Assembly: GCF_002261345.1 (NCBI RefSeq)
Contig: NZ_NEVT01000001.1
Location: 1 to 64,000, forward strand
Direction of reading: 5' to 3'
Length of the DNA stretch: 64,000 bases
Source: Bordetella genomosp. 2
GTDB taxonomy: Bacteria; Pseudomonadota; Gammaproteobacteria; Burkholderiales; Burkholderiaceae_B
The notes beneath the pieces were generated by a model. It ran no database searches. It saw only the letters and a list, made by a program, of their open reading frames with translations, and was not told the DNA's origin. A program made the translations under genes and the position numbers. Of the stretch, positions 12,013-20,891 are shown one piece after another (position 1 is the stretch's first letter; each line of letters begins with the position of its first letter).

Positions 12013-12507
12013 TCAGGCCGCGGCCTGGCGCGCCAGGGTCAGCCGGCGCACGTGGCGTTCCGGCAGCGGCACCGCCGCGTGCGCGCGCGCCGCGGCTTGC
12101 AGCGACTGCGCCAGCTCTGCGGGGAACGGCTGGCTGCGCCGGGTGTCGAGGTTCACGTTGACGGACAACTGCTCCATGGTGGCGGCCAGGTACTGGTCGC
12201 GCGTCTGGAACAGCTCCATCAGGCACAGCAGGCGCTTGGCGTCGGCGTCCAGCACGCGCACGCGCAATTCCAGCGGGTCGTCGGCCAGCAGTTCGTGCCG
12301 ATAGTTGACCGCGATGTCGACGGTGTAGATGCCGCAGCGCGTGGCCCGCGTGTAGCTTTCGCCCACGCCCAGCGGCTCCAGCAACTGGAAGCCGATATGG
12401 TCGAACACCCGCACGTAGCGGGCCGCGTTCATGTGGCCGTATAGATCGGTCCAGTCCGGCTTGACGACGAGTTGCGTGCGGGGAAGTTGCGAAGCGTGGT
12501 CGGGCAT
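12013..12507 (-). CDS. Hotdog-fold acyl-CoA thioesterase
   Basis: This is a 164-aa 4HBT-type hotdog protein. The segment DWTDLYGHMNAARYVRVFDHIGF is the active-site helix region with the conserved Asp and His-Met-Asn. It probably hydrolyses acyl-CoA; the similarity is closest to thioesterases found beside carnitine or acyl-CoA genes, but no substrate can be named. It sits between acylphosphatase (31 nt upstream on the same strand) and bioA, and may be co-transcribed with acylphosphatase. Confidence 0.85.
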   Translation of the reverse strand: MPDHASQLPRTQLVVKPDWTDLYGHMNAARYVRVFDHIGFQLLEPLGVGESYTRATRCGIYTVDIAVNYRHELLADDPLELRVRVLDADAKRLLCLMELFQTRDQYLAATMEQLSVNVNLDTRRSQPFPAELAQSLQAAARAHAAVPLPERHVRRLTLARQAAA

Positions 12508-12538
12508 GGGGGAAATCCGTGGTGGCGAAGGGGGAGGA

Positions 12539-12823
12539 CTACAACTGTTCGAAGCGCGCGTAGCGCTTGTCGGTGAACTGGCGTTCGGCGATGAGCTCGC
12601 GCACCGTGGCGGCCGGCGGGCCGCGCCGCAGCCACTCCAGCATGTGATCGACCTGGTCGGGCGTGCCCTGCACCAGCGCCTGGACGGTGCCGTCTTCCAT
12701 GTTCTGCACCCACCCGGTCACGCCCAGCATATGGGCGCGCCGTACGGTGGCGTGCCGGTAGCCCACGCCCTGCACCACCCCTTTGACGATGACGTGGACG
12801 GTTTCCTGGTGGGGGTCTTGCAT
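12539..12823 (-). CDS. acyP: Acylphosphatase
   Basis: This is a 94-aa acylphosphatase that hydrolyses acyl phosphates such as carbamoyl and 1,3-bisphosphoglycerate phosphates. The family signature VKGVVQGVGYRHAT carries the catalytic Arg, and GWVQNMEDGTVQALVQG carries the catalytic Asn. ATG 12823 is chosen because GAGG lies 7 nt upstream and the length then matches the family; an in-frame ATG 69 nt further upstream gives a non-homologous tail. It is divergent from lldD with 78 bp between starts. Confidence 0.93.
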   Translation of the reverse strand: MQDPHQETVHVIVKGVVQGVGYRHATVRRAHMLGVTGWVQNMEDGTVQALVQGTPDQVDHMLEWLRRGPPAATVRELIAERQFTDKRYARFEQL

Positions 12824-12901
12824 GCGATTCCTCTCGATACGGGGGGGCGCGCGCGTATACTTGCTACGCCCTTGCGGCCCTCTATTTTCCAATAGTCTGC
12901 C

Positions 12902-14065
12902 ATGAACCAGAACCTTGCCAAGATCACCTGCATCGAAGACCTGCGCATCCTGGCGCAGAAGCGCGTGCCCCGCATGTTCTACGACTACGCCGATTCAGGC
13001 GCCTGGACCGAGGGCACCTATCGCGCCAACGAGGCCGATTTCCAGACGATCAAGCTGCGCCAGCGGGTGGCGGTGGACATGGAAGGCCGCTCGCTGCGCA
13101 CCACCATGGCCGGCACCGAGGCCGTGATGCCGGTGGCCATCGCGCCCACCGGCCTGACCGGCATGCAGCATGCCGACGGCGAAATGGTGGCGGCGCAGGC
13201 CGCGGCCGAATTCGGCGTGCCGTTCACGTTGTCGACCATGAGCATCTGCTCGATCGAGGACGTGGCGCGCGCCACCGGCAAGCCGTTCTGGTTCCAGCTC
13301 TACGTGATGCGCGACCGGGAATTCGTGGCCAACCTGATCGACCGCGCCAAGGCGGCCGGCTGCTCGGCGCTGGTGCTCACGCTGGACTTGCAGATCCTGG
13401 GCCAGCGCCACAAGGATATCCGCAACGGCCTGTCGGCGCCGCCCAAGCCCACGCTGGCCAACCTGGTCAACCTGGCCACCAAGCCGCGCTGGTGCCTGGG
13501 CATGCTGCGCACCCCGCGGCGCACGTTCGGCAACATTGTCGGGCACGCCAAGGGCGTGAGCGACCTGTCGTCGCTGTCGTCGTGGACGGCCGAGCAGTTC
13601 GATCCGCGCCTGAGCTGGGCCGACGTCGAATGGATCAAACAGCGCTGGGGCGGCAAGCTCATCCTGAAGGGCGTCCTGGATGTCGAGGACGCGCGCCTGG
13701 CGGCCGACAGCGGCGCCGACGCGCTGATCGTCAGCAACCACGGCGGCCGCCAGCTCGACGGCGCCATGTCGTCGATCGCCGCCCTGCCCGCCATCGCCGA
13801 CGCGGTCGGCTCGCGCATCGAAGTATGGATGGATGGCGGCATCCGCTCCGGGCAGGACGTGCTGAAGGCCGTGGCGCTGGGCGCGCGCGGCACCATGATC
13901 GGCCGCGCGTTCCTCTATGGCCTGGGCGCGTACGGCAAGGCCGGCGTGACCCGCGTGCTGGAGATCCTGTACAGGGAAATGGACGTCACCATGGCGCTGT
14001 GCGGCCGCAAGTCGCTGACGCCGGGGGACCGCAGCGTGCTGCTGCCCGGGACGTACCCGACTTGA
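12902..14065 (+). CDS. lldD: FMN-dependent L-lactate dehydrogenase / alpha-hydroxy-acid oxidase
   Basis: This is a 387-aa FMN enzyme of the alpha-hydroxy-acid dehydrogenase family, membrane-associated in E. coli LldD, oxidising L-lactate to pyruvate and feeding electrons to the respiratory chain. The TIM barrel shows APTGLTGMQHADGE near the N-terminus, the catalytic histidine in IVSNHGGRQLDG, and the FMN-phosphate loop VWMDGGIRSGQDVLKAVALGA. Related enzymes use mandelate or glycolate, so L-lactate is the best but not the only substrate. It ends 3 nt before a palindromic repeat pair. Confidence 0.88.
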   Translation: MNQNLAKITCIEDLRILAQKRVPRMFYDYADSGAWTEGTYRANEADFQTIKLRQRVAVDMEGRSLRTTMAGTEAVMPVAIAPTGLTGMQHADGEMVAAQAAAEFGVPFTLSTMSICSIEDVARATGKPFWFQLYVMRDREFVANLIDRAKAAGCSALVLTLDLQILGQRHKDIRNGLSAPPKPTLANLVNLATKPRWCLGMLRTPRRTFGNIVGHAKGVSDLSSLSSWTAEQFDPRLSWADVEWIKQRWGGKLILKGVLDVEDARLAADSGADALIVSNHGGRQLDGAMSSIAALPAIADAVGSRIEVWMDGGIRSGQDVLKAVALGARGTMIGRAFLYGLGAYGKAGVTRVLEILYREMDVTMALCGRKSLTPGDRSVLLPGTYPT

Positions 14066-14068
14066 ATG

Positions 14069-14137
14069 CAGGTGTCTGACACCCCGTGGGGTGCCATGGG
14101 CATGCGGAGGGTATTGCTTGGGGGTGTCAGACACCTG
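14069..14137. repeat. Inverted pair of GGTGTC-W-GACACC palindromes
   Basis: CAGGTGTCTGACACCCC (14069-14085) and its exact reverse complement GGGGTGTCAGACACCTG (14121-14137) are separated by 35 bp. Each arm is itself an odd palindrome with a central T or A. The pair lies immediately after the lldD stop. The same unit recurs at 37860 and 56927. It resembles REP sequences mobilised by RAYT transposases and could also act as an mRNA hairpin. Confidence 0.85.
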
Positions 14138-14214
14138 GGCACTGAAGGTGCAAGGCCGCAAAAGCGCAAAATCTGCAAAACGGCCATGGCTACAGTGGGA
14201 GCCCTGGAGCACGT

Positions 14215-15045
14215 ATGAAACCCAAGACCCGCATCCACTACGCCAACCGGCTGGAACCGGTGCTGCAATGGCTGGCCTCGCATCCCGACGCGGCGCCGGA
14301 CCTGTACCACCTGGCCGACCTGGCGTGCCTGTCGCCCTATCACTTCCATCGCGTATATCGCGCGCTGATGGGCGAGACGGTCAACGCCACGATGCTGCGG
14401 GTGCGCATGCATCGGGCGTCGGTGGAGCTGGCCGGGGAAGCGCCGATGCAGCAGGTGGCGCAACGCGCCGGATACACGTCGCAAGCCGCGTTCAGCCGGG
14501 CTTTCGGCGCCGTGTTCGGGATGCCGCCCGGCCGCTACCGGGATGCGCGCTCCAGGCCTTTCAACCCTGAGGAGCTTGGCATGTATCCCACTACCATCGA
14601 GCAATTCGCCGGCGCGTCGCTGGCCACCCTGGCCCACGAGGGCGACTACCAGAACATCGGCACCACCTTCGACCGCTTGTTCATGCTGGCGTCCAGCCGC
14701 GACCTGGTCGGCCCGGCCACCCGTTCGTTCGGCGTGTATTACGACGATCCGGCCCAGGTGCCGGCCGCCCGGCTGCGTTCGCGCGCCGGCCTGACGCTGC
14801 CCGACGGCGCGTCGGCGGACCCGGTGTTCGAGCCGTTCACATTGCCGGCGGCGCGCTGCGCGGTGCTGGAATACACCGGCCCCTACAGCGAAATCGAGGC
14901 GGCCTACCACTGGCTGTTCGCGGAATGGCTGCCGGCCAGCGGCCAGGAGACGCTCGATTTCCCCATGTGGGAAGAGTACGTGAACGATCCCAAGACCACG
15001 CCCGCCGCCGAGCTGAAGACGCGCATTTACTTGCCGCTGGCCTGA
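14215..15045 (+). CDS. AraC-family regulator with GyrI-like effector domain
   Basis: This is a 276-aa two-domain protein. The N-terminal AraC helix-turn-helix pair spans about residues 10-115 (LACLSPYHFHRVYRALMGETV, then VAQRAGYTSQAAFSRAFGAVFG, PPGRYR). The C-terminal GyrI-like/SOUL-type domain (about 120-276) includes the conserved YTGPYSEIEAAYHWLF. Such proteins sense small hydrophobic compounds and regulate efflux or stress genes. GGAG precedes ATG 14215. The gene ends 19 nt inside the convergent LysR gene. Its target is not visible from the context. Confidence 0.9.
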   Translation: MKPKTRIHYANRLEPVLQWLASHPDAAPDLYHLADLACLSPYHFHRVYRALMGETVNATMLRVRMHRASVELAGEAPMQQVAQRAGYTSQAAFSRAFGAVFGMPPGRYRDARSRPFNPEELGMYPTTIEQFAGASLATLAHEGDYQNIGTTFDRLFMLASSRDLVGPATRSFGVYYDDPAQVPAARLRSRAGLTLPDGASADPVFEPFTLPAARCAVLEYTGPYSEIEAAYHWLFAEWLPASGQETLDFPMWEEYVNDPKTTPAAELKTRIYLPLA

Positions 15046-15962
15046 GGCGCCGCGCCGCGCCGGGCGGGCGTGGCCCGCTCGGCGATGTACTGCCGCAGCC
15101 AGGCGTGGCCAGGATCGTCGTGGTGCCGCTCGTGCCAGTACAGCGATACGGCGATGGTCGGCAGTTCCATGGGCACTTTCAGGATGACGGTGCGCGAGCT
15201 GCTGGCCATGGCGCGGGCCACGCTGGCCGGCATGGTGGCGATCAGGTCGGACGCTGAAATGACGAAGGGGCAGACCAGGTAGCTCGACAGCGTGGCCGCG
15301 ATGTGGCGGCTGCGGTTGTGCCCCTGCAGGATCCGGTCGATGCCGCGGCTGAAGTAGCGTGTATGGGCCGCCAGGTCGACATGGCCGTATCGCAGGTAGG
15401 CGTCCAGGTCCCAGCGCTTGCGCAGGCAGGGATGGCCTTCGCGCACGATGCAGACCGCCGGCTCTTCATACAGGAAGCGCGTGCGCAGATCGGGCGACGG
15501 CTCGGGGAAATAGCCGGCGATCAGTTCCACATGGTTGGTCTCCAGCATGCTCAGGCCGTGCAGCGGGCGCGCCGGCTGGATCTGCAGGTGCAGGTGCGGC
15601 GCATCCTTGGCCAGGCTGGGAATGACCAGCGGCAGCAGGCGGTATTGCACATAGTCGGTGGCATAGAGCGACAGCGTGCGTTCGGAATGCGCCGGGTCGA
15701 AGGACTCGTGGCCGCGCGTGGCGCGCCGCCAGGCCTGCAGCATGGGGTGGAACGCCTGGTGCAGTTCGGTGGCGCGCCCGGTGGGCTGCCAGACTCCGGC
15801 TTCGCGCACCAGCAGCGGATCGTTGAACAGGCGCCGCAGCCGGCTCATGGCGGCGCTCAGGGCCGGCTGCGTGATGCCCAGTTGCTCGGCCGCGCGCGTC
15901 ATGCTGCGACAGGTCATCAGCGCATCGAAATGCAGCAGCAGATTCAGGTCCGGATGCTTCAT
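15027..15962 (-). CDS. LysR-family transcriptional regulator
   Basis: This is a 311-aa LysR regulator. The N-terminal helix-turn-helix reads LNLLLHFDALMTCRSMTRAAEQLGITQPALSAAM in outline, followed by a NodD/SyrM-like effector domain. It is divergent from the Bug receptor gene at 16122 (159-bp gap), so it most likely regulates the Bug-hyuAB genes. Its 3' end overlaps the AraC gene by 19 nt on the opposite strand. Confidence 0.88.
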   Translation of the reverse strand: MKHPDLNLLLHFDALMTCRSMTRAAEQLGITQPALSAAMSRLRRLFNDPLLVREAGVWQPTGRATELHQAFHPMLQAWRRATRGHESFDPAHSERTLSLYATDYVQYRLLPLVIPSLAKDAPHLHLQIQPARPLHGLSMLETNHVELIAGYFPEPSPDLRTRFLYEEPAVCIVREGHPCLRKRWDLDAYLRYGHVDLAAHTRYFSRGIDRILQGHNRSRHIAATLSSYLVCPFVISASDLIATMPASVARAMASSSRTVILKVPMELPTIAVSLYWHERHHDDPGHAWLRQYIAERATPARRGAAPQASGK

Positions 15963-16121
15963 GGCCGCTCCCCGACATAAATGTGAATGATGTCACTATA
16001 AGCCGCGCTATCTGCTGCGCCCGCCGGGCGCCCTCTAGCATGGTCCCGTTGTTGCAGTGAACGCGCGGCCGGGCCCGGCGCCCGGCGCACAGGAAGTTCT
16101 ACCAACACAAGGGGAAGCAAG

Positions 16122-17105
16122 ATGACTGCACGGAGATTCCTGCGCCGTTGCGGATGGGCCCTGGCCGGCATGCTCGCCATGGCCGCGCACGGGGCGCACG
16201 CGGCCTGGCCGTCCGACAAGGTGATCCGCATCGTGGTGCCCTTCGCGGCGGGCGGCTCCACCGACCTGATCGCACGCAAAGTGGCCGAGGGCCTGGGCGG
16301 CAAGCTGGGCGCCAATGTGATCGTGGAAAACCGGCCCGGCGCCGGCGGCACGGTGGGCACCGAATACGTGGCGCGCCAGCCGGCGGACGGCTACACCATC
16401 CTGATGGGCTCGGTCAGCACGCAAGGCAGCGCCGCCTGCATCTACTCGAAGCTGCCGTACGACCCGATCAAGGATTTCACGCCGCTCACGGTGGTGGCGA
16501 CCATTCCCAATGTGCTGGTGGTCAACCAGTCGGTGCCGGCGCGCTCGCTGCGGGAGTTCGTCGCGCTGCTCAAGCAGGATCCGTCGGCGTATTCGTTCGC
16601 CTCGAATGGCCAGGGCACCTCCAACCACCTGGCGGCCGAGCTGTTCAAGTCGACCGCCGGGGTGTCGATGGTGCATGTGCCCTATCGGGGCTCGGGTCCG
16701 GCGCTGATCGACCTGGTGGGCGGGCAGGTCAGCATGATGATGGACGTCGTGATGACTTCCTATCCGTATATCCAGGACGGCAAGATCCGTGCCCTGGCGG
16801 TGACTTCGCCGGCGCGCTCGCCGATGCTGCCCGACGTGCCCACCGTGGCGGAATCCGGCTACCCGGGCTACGAGGCCATGGTGTGGTTCGGCATGCTGGC
16901 GCCGGCCGGGCTGCCGGAAGCGATCCGCAAGCCGCTGACGCAAAGCCTGGTCGAGGTGCTGCACGGACCGGTGCTCAAGCCATACCTGGAGCAACAGGGC
17001 GCGCAGGTTTCCGACGTGGCCGGCCCGGCGTTCAGCGCCATGATCAAGGACGAGGTCGCCAAGTGGTGCAAGGTGGCCGACAAGGCGGGCATTCATCTGG
17101 ACTGA
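16122..17105 (+). CDS. Bug-family tripartite tricarboxylate transporter receptor
   Basis: This is a 327-aa periplasmic solute-binding protein of the Bug (TctC) family, greatly expanded in Bordetella. The Sec signal peptide (about residues 1-27, ending AHGAHA) precedes the mature WPSDKVIRIVVPFAAGGSTDLIAR, the first ligand-binding loop, and YVARQPADGYTILMG, the second. GGGGA lies 7 nt before the ATG. No TctA/TctB membrane genes are adjacent, which is usual for Bug proteins. It precedes hyuA by 35 nt, suggesting it binds the substrate or product of the hydantoinase/oxoprolinase. Confidence 0.92.
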   Translation: MTARRFLRRCGWALAGMLAMAAHGAHAAWPSDKVIRIVVPFAAGGSTDLIARKVAEGLGGKLGANVIVENRPGAGGTVGTEYVARQPADGYTILMGSVSTQGSAACIYSKLPYDPIKDFTPLTVVATIPNVLVVNQSVPARSLREFVALLKQDPSAYSFASNGQGTSNHLAAELFKSTAGVSMVHVPYRGSGPALIDLVGGQVSMMMDVVMTSYPYIQDGKIRALAVTSPARSPMLPDVPTVAESGYPGYEAMVWFGMLAPAGLPEAIRKPLTQSLVEVLHGPVLKPYLEQQGAQVSDVAGPAFSAMIKDEVAKWCKVADKAGIHLD

Positions 17106-17140
17106 GCGGGCGACCGCCTTCATGAGGGGACTGGGACAAC

Positions 17141-19198
17141 ATGTATCGCATAGGCATAGACGTGGGCGGCACGTTCACTGATTTCACGATGGTGGACGAA
17201 CAGGCGGGGGCGGTGCACTTCCACAAGGTGCCCTCCACCCCGCACGATCCGTCGGAGGCCATCCAGCAGGGCATCGCGGACCTGCTGCGCACGCACGGCG
17301 TGGCCGTGCGCGATGTGTCGCACATCGGCCATGGCACCACGGTGGCGACCAACCTGATTATCGAGCGCAAGGGCGCCCGCGTCGGCCTGCTGACCACCCG
17401 GGGCTTCCGCGACGTGCTGGAGATCGGCCGGCAGACGCGCCCGCACCTGTATGACTACAGTGTGGGCAAGCCGCCGGTGGCCGTGCCGCGGCAGTGGCGC
17501 ATCGAGATCGACGAGCGCATCGACAATACCGGCGCGGTGCTGCGCGACCTGGACGAAGGGCAGGTGCGCGCCGCGGCGCAGGCGTTCGGCGCGGCCGGCA
17601 TCGAGGCCGTGACCATCTGCTTCCTGCATTCGTACCGCAATGCCGCCCACGAGCGGCGCGCCGCCGAAATCGTGCGGCAGGTGCTGCCGGAAGTGTTCGT
17701 CAGCCTGTCGTCGGAGGTGCTGCCGGAGTTCCGCGAATACGAGCGGTTGTCCACGACGGTGCTCAACGCCGCGGTGGGCCCGCGCATGGAACGCTATCTG
17801 CAGCGCTTCCTGCAGCGCACCCGCGAGCTGGGCATCGACCACGAACCGCACACCGTGCATTCCAACGGCGGCCTGATGTCGATCGCCAGCGTGCGGCAGT
17901 ACCCGGTGCGCACCTGCCTGTCGGGCCCCGCCGCCGGCGTGATCGGCGCGGCGGCGGTGGGACGGGCGATCGGCAGCCTGAACCTGGTGACTTTCGACGT
18001 GGGCGGCACCAGCACCGACGTATCCCTGGTTTGCGACGGCCAGCCGCTGTTCACCTCGCACCGCCAGGTGGCGGGATACCCGGTCAAGACGCCGATGGTG
18101 GACATCCATGTCATCGGCGCCGGCGGCGGCAGCATCGCCTGGCTGGACGATGCCGGCGCCCTCAAGGTGGGGCCGCACAGCGCCGGCGCCGTGCCGGGCC
18201 CGGTGGGCTACGGCCGCGGCGGCACCGAGCCGACCATCACCGACGCGCAGATCGTCCTGCAGCGCCTGAATCCGGTGGCGTTGTTGAAGGGCCGCATGGC
18301 AGTGCACGCCCAGGCCGCGCGCGCGGTGATCGAGGCGCGCGTGGCGCGGCCGCTGAACCTGACGCTGGAAGAGGCGGCCCAGGGCATCCTGCGGATCGCG
18401 GCGGCCAACATGAGCCGGGCGATTCGCGCCGTGTCCACCGAGCGCGGCCACGACCTGGCGGAGTTCGCGCTGTATGCCTATGGCGGCGCCGGCCCGTTGC
18501 ACGCGGTCGAGGTCGCGGAGGAATGCGGCATCCCGCTGGTCATCGTGCCGCAGGAGCCGGGCACCATGTGCGCGCGCGGCATCCTGCTGGGCGATATTTC
18601 CTTCGACTTCGTGCGCAGCGAGATCGCGCCCGCCAGCGAACCGGGCTGGCCGCACGTCGCGGCCATTTTCGCGCAGCTGGAGCAGCAGGCCCAGGCCTGG
18701 CTGGACGGCGAAGGCGTGGCGCCGGCGCTGCGCAGCTGCCGCTATGCGATCGACGCGCGCTACGAGGGGCAGAATTTCGAGGTGCAGGTGCCGCTCGAGG
18801 ACTTCCGCGCCCAGGGCTTCGCGCTGTTCATCGAACGATTCCGCCAGGCGCACCAGCGCGAGTACGGCTACGTCGTGGACGACCGCCGCGTGCAGATCAT
18901 CAATTGCCGGCTCCAGGCGGTGGGGCGAGTGGCCAAGGCGCCGCTGGCGCCGCGCCCGGCCGGCGAGCTGCCGGCCGATGCCCGGCTGGGCGAGCGGCGC
19001 GCCTATTTCGGCGCGCGCCATGGCTGGCGCGACACCCCGGTGTACGACCGCGACCTGCTGCCGGCCGGCGCCTGCCTGCGCGGGCCGGCCTTGATCGAGG
19101 AAATGAGTTCGACCACGGTCGTGGGACCGGGTCACAGCGTCGCGGTCGACGCCTACGGCAACCTGCTGATCCGCCTGCAAGGAGACCTGCATGACTGA
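17141..19198 (+). CDS. hyuA: Hydantoinase/oxoprolinase subunit A
   Basis: This is a 685-aa large subunit of an ATP-dependent cyclic amide hydrolase (N-methylhydantoinase / 5-oxoprolinase family). The actin-like ATPase motifs are visible: GIDVGGTFTDFTMV at the N-terminus (hydantoinase/oxoprolinase N domain) and NLVTFDVGGTSTDVSLV near residue 285. GIGHGTT-type HIGHGTTVATNLIIERKG lies near residue 65. Family substrates include hydantoins, 5-oxoproline and, in acetone carboxylases, ketones, so the substrate is open. It overlaps subunit B by 8 nt. Confidence 0.9.
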   Translation: MYRIGIDVGGTFTDFTMVDEQAGAVHFHKVPSTPHDPSEAIQQGIADLLRTHGVAVRDVSHIGHGTTVATNLIIERKGARVGLLTTRGFRDVLEIGRQTRPHLYDYSVGKPPVAVPRQWRIEIDERIDNTGAVLRDLDEGQVRAAAQAFGAAGIEAVTICFLHSYRNAAHERRAAEIVRQVLPEVFVSLSSEVLPEFREYERLSTTVLNAAVGPRMERYLQRFLQRTRELGIDHEPHTVHSNGGLMSIASVRQYPVRTCLSGPAAGVIGAAAVGRAIGSLNLVTFDVGGTSTDVSLVCDGQPLFTSHRQVAGYPVKTPMVDIHVIGAGGGSIAWLDDAGALKVGPHSAGAVPGPVGYGRGGTEPTITDAQIVLQRLNPVALLKGRMAVHAQAARAVIEARVARPLNLTLEEAAQGILRIAAANMSRAIRAVSTERGHDLAEFALYAYGGAGPLHAVEVAEECGIPLVIVPQEPGTMCARGILLGDISFDFVRSEIAPASEPGWPHVAAIFAQLEQQAQAWLDGEGVAPALRSCRYAIDARYEGQNFEVQVPLEDFRAQGFALFIERFRQAHQREYGYVVDDRRVQIINCRLQAVGRVAKAPLAPRPAGELPADARLGERRAYFGARHGWRDTPVYDRDLLPAGACLRGPALIEEMSSTTVVGPGHSVAVDAYGNLLIRLQGDLHD

Positions 19199-20891
19199 GC
19201 ATTCCGCCAGCGCCGCCATTGCCGACCCGATCGGCATGGAGGTATTCAGCAACCGGCTGCTGTCGATCACCGAGGACATGAACAACACGCTGGTGCGGGC
19301 GTCCTTCTCGACCAATATCAAGGAGCGCAAGGACTGCTCGGTGGCCCTGTTCGACGCGGCCGGCCGGCTGGTGGCGCAAGGCACGCAGATCCCGCTGCAC
19401 CTGGGCTCGCTGGACGGCGCGATGCGCTCGATATTGCAGGCGTTTCCGGTCGAGGCCATCCAGCCGGGCGATGTCTTCATTTGCAACGACCCCTACCTGG
19501 CCAACGGCAGCCACCTGCCGGACATCAACATCGTCTCGCCGGTATTCTGGGACGGCGCGCTGCGCTTCTTCGCCGCCAACATCGCCCATCATTCCGACGT
19601 GGGCGGCGCGGTGCCGGGATCGATCGCCGGCGGCCTGCGCTCGGTGTTCGAGGAAGGCATCCGCATCCCGGTCTGCCGCATCGCGCGCGCCGGCCAGGTG
19701 GACGAGGACCTGCTGCGGCTGATCTGCGCCAACACGCGCGATCCCGAAGAGCGCGTGCTGGACCTGCGCGTGCAGATGGCGACCAACGAACGGGGCGCGG
19801 CCGCCATGGGTGGGCTGATCCGGCAAATGGGGCTGGACGCCGTGCTGCGCTCGGTGGACGACATCATCCTGTACACGCGCCGGCGCCTGAGCAATCGCAT
19901 CGCCGAGTTGCGCGAAGGCAGCTACGTCTTCGAAAGCTTCCTGGATGACGATGGCATGGGCGGCGACCCGGTGCCCATCCGCGTGGCCCTGACGGTGGGC
20001 GGCGGGCGCCTGCACTTCGACTTCGACGGTTCGGGTCGGCAGGCGCGCGGCGCCATGAACCTGCCGCTCAATACCCTGCGCGCTTGCGTCTATTACGCGG
20101 TCAAGGCGCTGCTCGACCCCGACCTGGCGCCCAATGCCGGCCTGTTCGACCCGATTTCCATCTCCGCGCCGGTCGGCACCATCACCAATCCGGAGCATCC
20201 CGCCGCCGTGGGCGCGCGCTCGATCACGGCGCAGAAGGTGGCGGGCGCCATTTTCGGCGCGTTCCGCGGGCTGCTGCCGCCAGAGCGCATCATGGCCTCC
20301 AGCAACGATTGCTGCCCGGCCATTGTGTTCTCGGGCCGCTGGCCCGATCGCGCCGGTCATTTCGTCTACCTCGAGACCCTGGGCGGCGGCGCCGGCGCGC
20401 GCCTGGACCAGGACGGCGCCGACGGGGTGCATGTGCACATGACCAACACGTCCAATCTGCCGGTCGAGGCGCTGGAGAACGAGTACCCGCTGCTGATGGA
20501 CGAGTACGCGCTGATCGGCGATTCGGGCGGCGTCGGCCGCACGCGCGGCGGGCTGGCGATCGCCAAGCAGATCCGCGCGCGCGCCGACGGCATCGTGTTC
20601 TCGGCGCGCTCGGACAGCCATACGGTGGGCGTGGCCGCGGGCGTGGCGGGCGGCGGCGACGGACGCCGCGCGCGCCTGCTGCGCAACCCGGGCACCCCGC
20701 AGGAGCAGGAACTGTTTTCCAAGACCGCCAACATCGCCCTGGCCGACGGCGAAAGCGTGCGCATCGAGACGCCGGGCGGGGGCGGCTACGGGCCGGCGGC
20801 CGAGCGTCCGCGCGCGCGCATCGAGCAGGACGTGCGCGACGGCAAGGTCAGCGGCGCGCAGGCCGCCTCGGCATACGGCTACCGGCCTTGA
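19191..20891 (+). CDS. hyuB: Hydantoinase/oxoprolinase subunit B
   Basis: This is a 566-aa partner of subunit A. It starts with the family hallmark DPIGMEVFSNRLLSITEDMNNTLVRASFSTNIKER in outline and has ICNDPYLANGSHLPDINIVSPVF and HHSDVGG, the metal-binding region, then a Gly-rich C-terminal ETPGGGGYG. AAGGAG lies 6 nt before ATG 19191, inside the end of hyuA. The two proteins act as a complex. The 3' end overlaps the convergent GntR gene by 13 nt. Confidence 0.9.
   Translation: MTEHSASAAIADPIGMEVFSNRLLSITEDMNNTLVRASFSTNIKERKDCSVALFDAAGRLVAQGTQIPLHLGSLDGAMRSILQAFPVEAIQPGDVFICNDPYLANGSHLPDINIVSPVFWDGALRFFAANIAHHSDVGGAVPGSIAGGLRSVFEEGIRIPVCRIARAGQVDEDLLRLICANTRDPEERVLDLRVQMATNERGAAAMGGLIRQMGLDAVLRSVDDIILYTRRRLSNRIAELREGSYVFESFLDDDGMGGDPVPIRVALTVGGGRLHFDFDGSGRQARGAMNLPLNTLRACVYYAVKALLDPDLAPNAGLFDPISISAPVGTITNPEHPAAVGARSITAQKVAGAIFGAFRGLLPPERIMASSNDCCPAIVFSGRWPDRAGHFVYLETLGGGAGARLDQDGADGVHVHMTNTSNLPVEALENEYPLLMDEYALIGDSGGVGRTRGGLAIAKQIRARADGIVFSARSDSHTVGVAAGVAGGGDGRRARLLRNPGTPQEQELFSKTANIALADGESVRIETPGGGGYGPAAERPRARIEQDVRDGKVSGAQAASAYGYRP

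Noticed and set aside
14069-14137. CRISPR-like array
   Set aside because: There are only two inverted units, not direct repeats with regular spacers, and no cas genes nearby.
15963-16121. LysR box in the gap before the Bug receptor (ATGTGAATGATGTCACTAT)
   Set aside because: A loose T-N11-A dyad can be drawn, but it is too weak to separate from chance.
17120-19486. Long minus-strand open frame opposite hyuA
   Set aside because: It is an antisense shadow with the same compositional bias and no domain. The plus-strand frame has the ATPase motifs.
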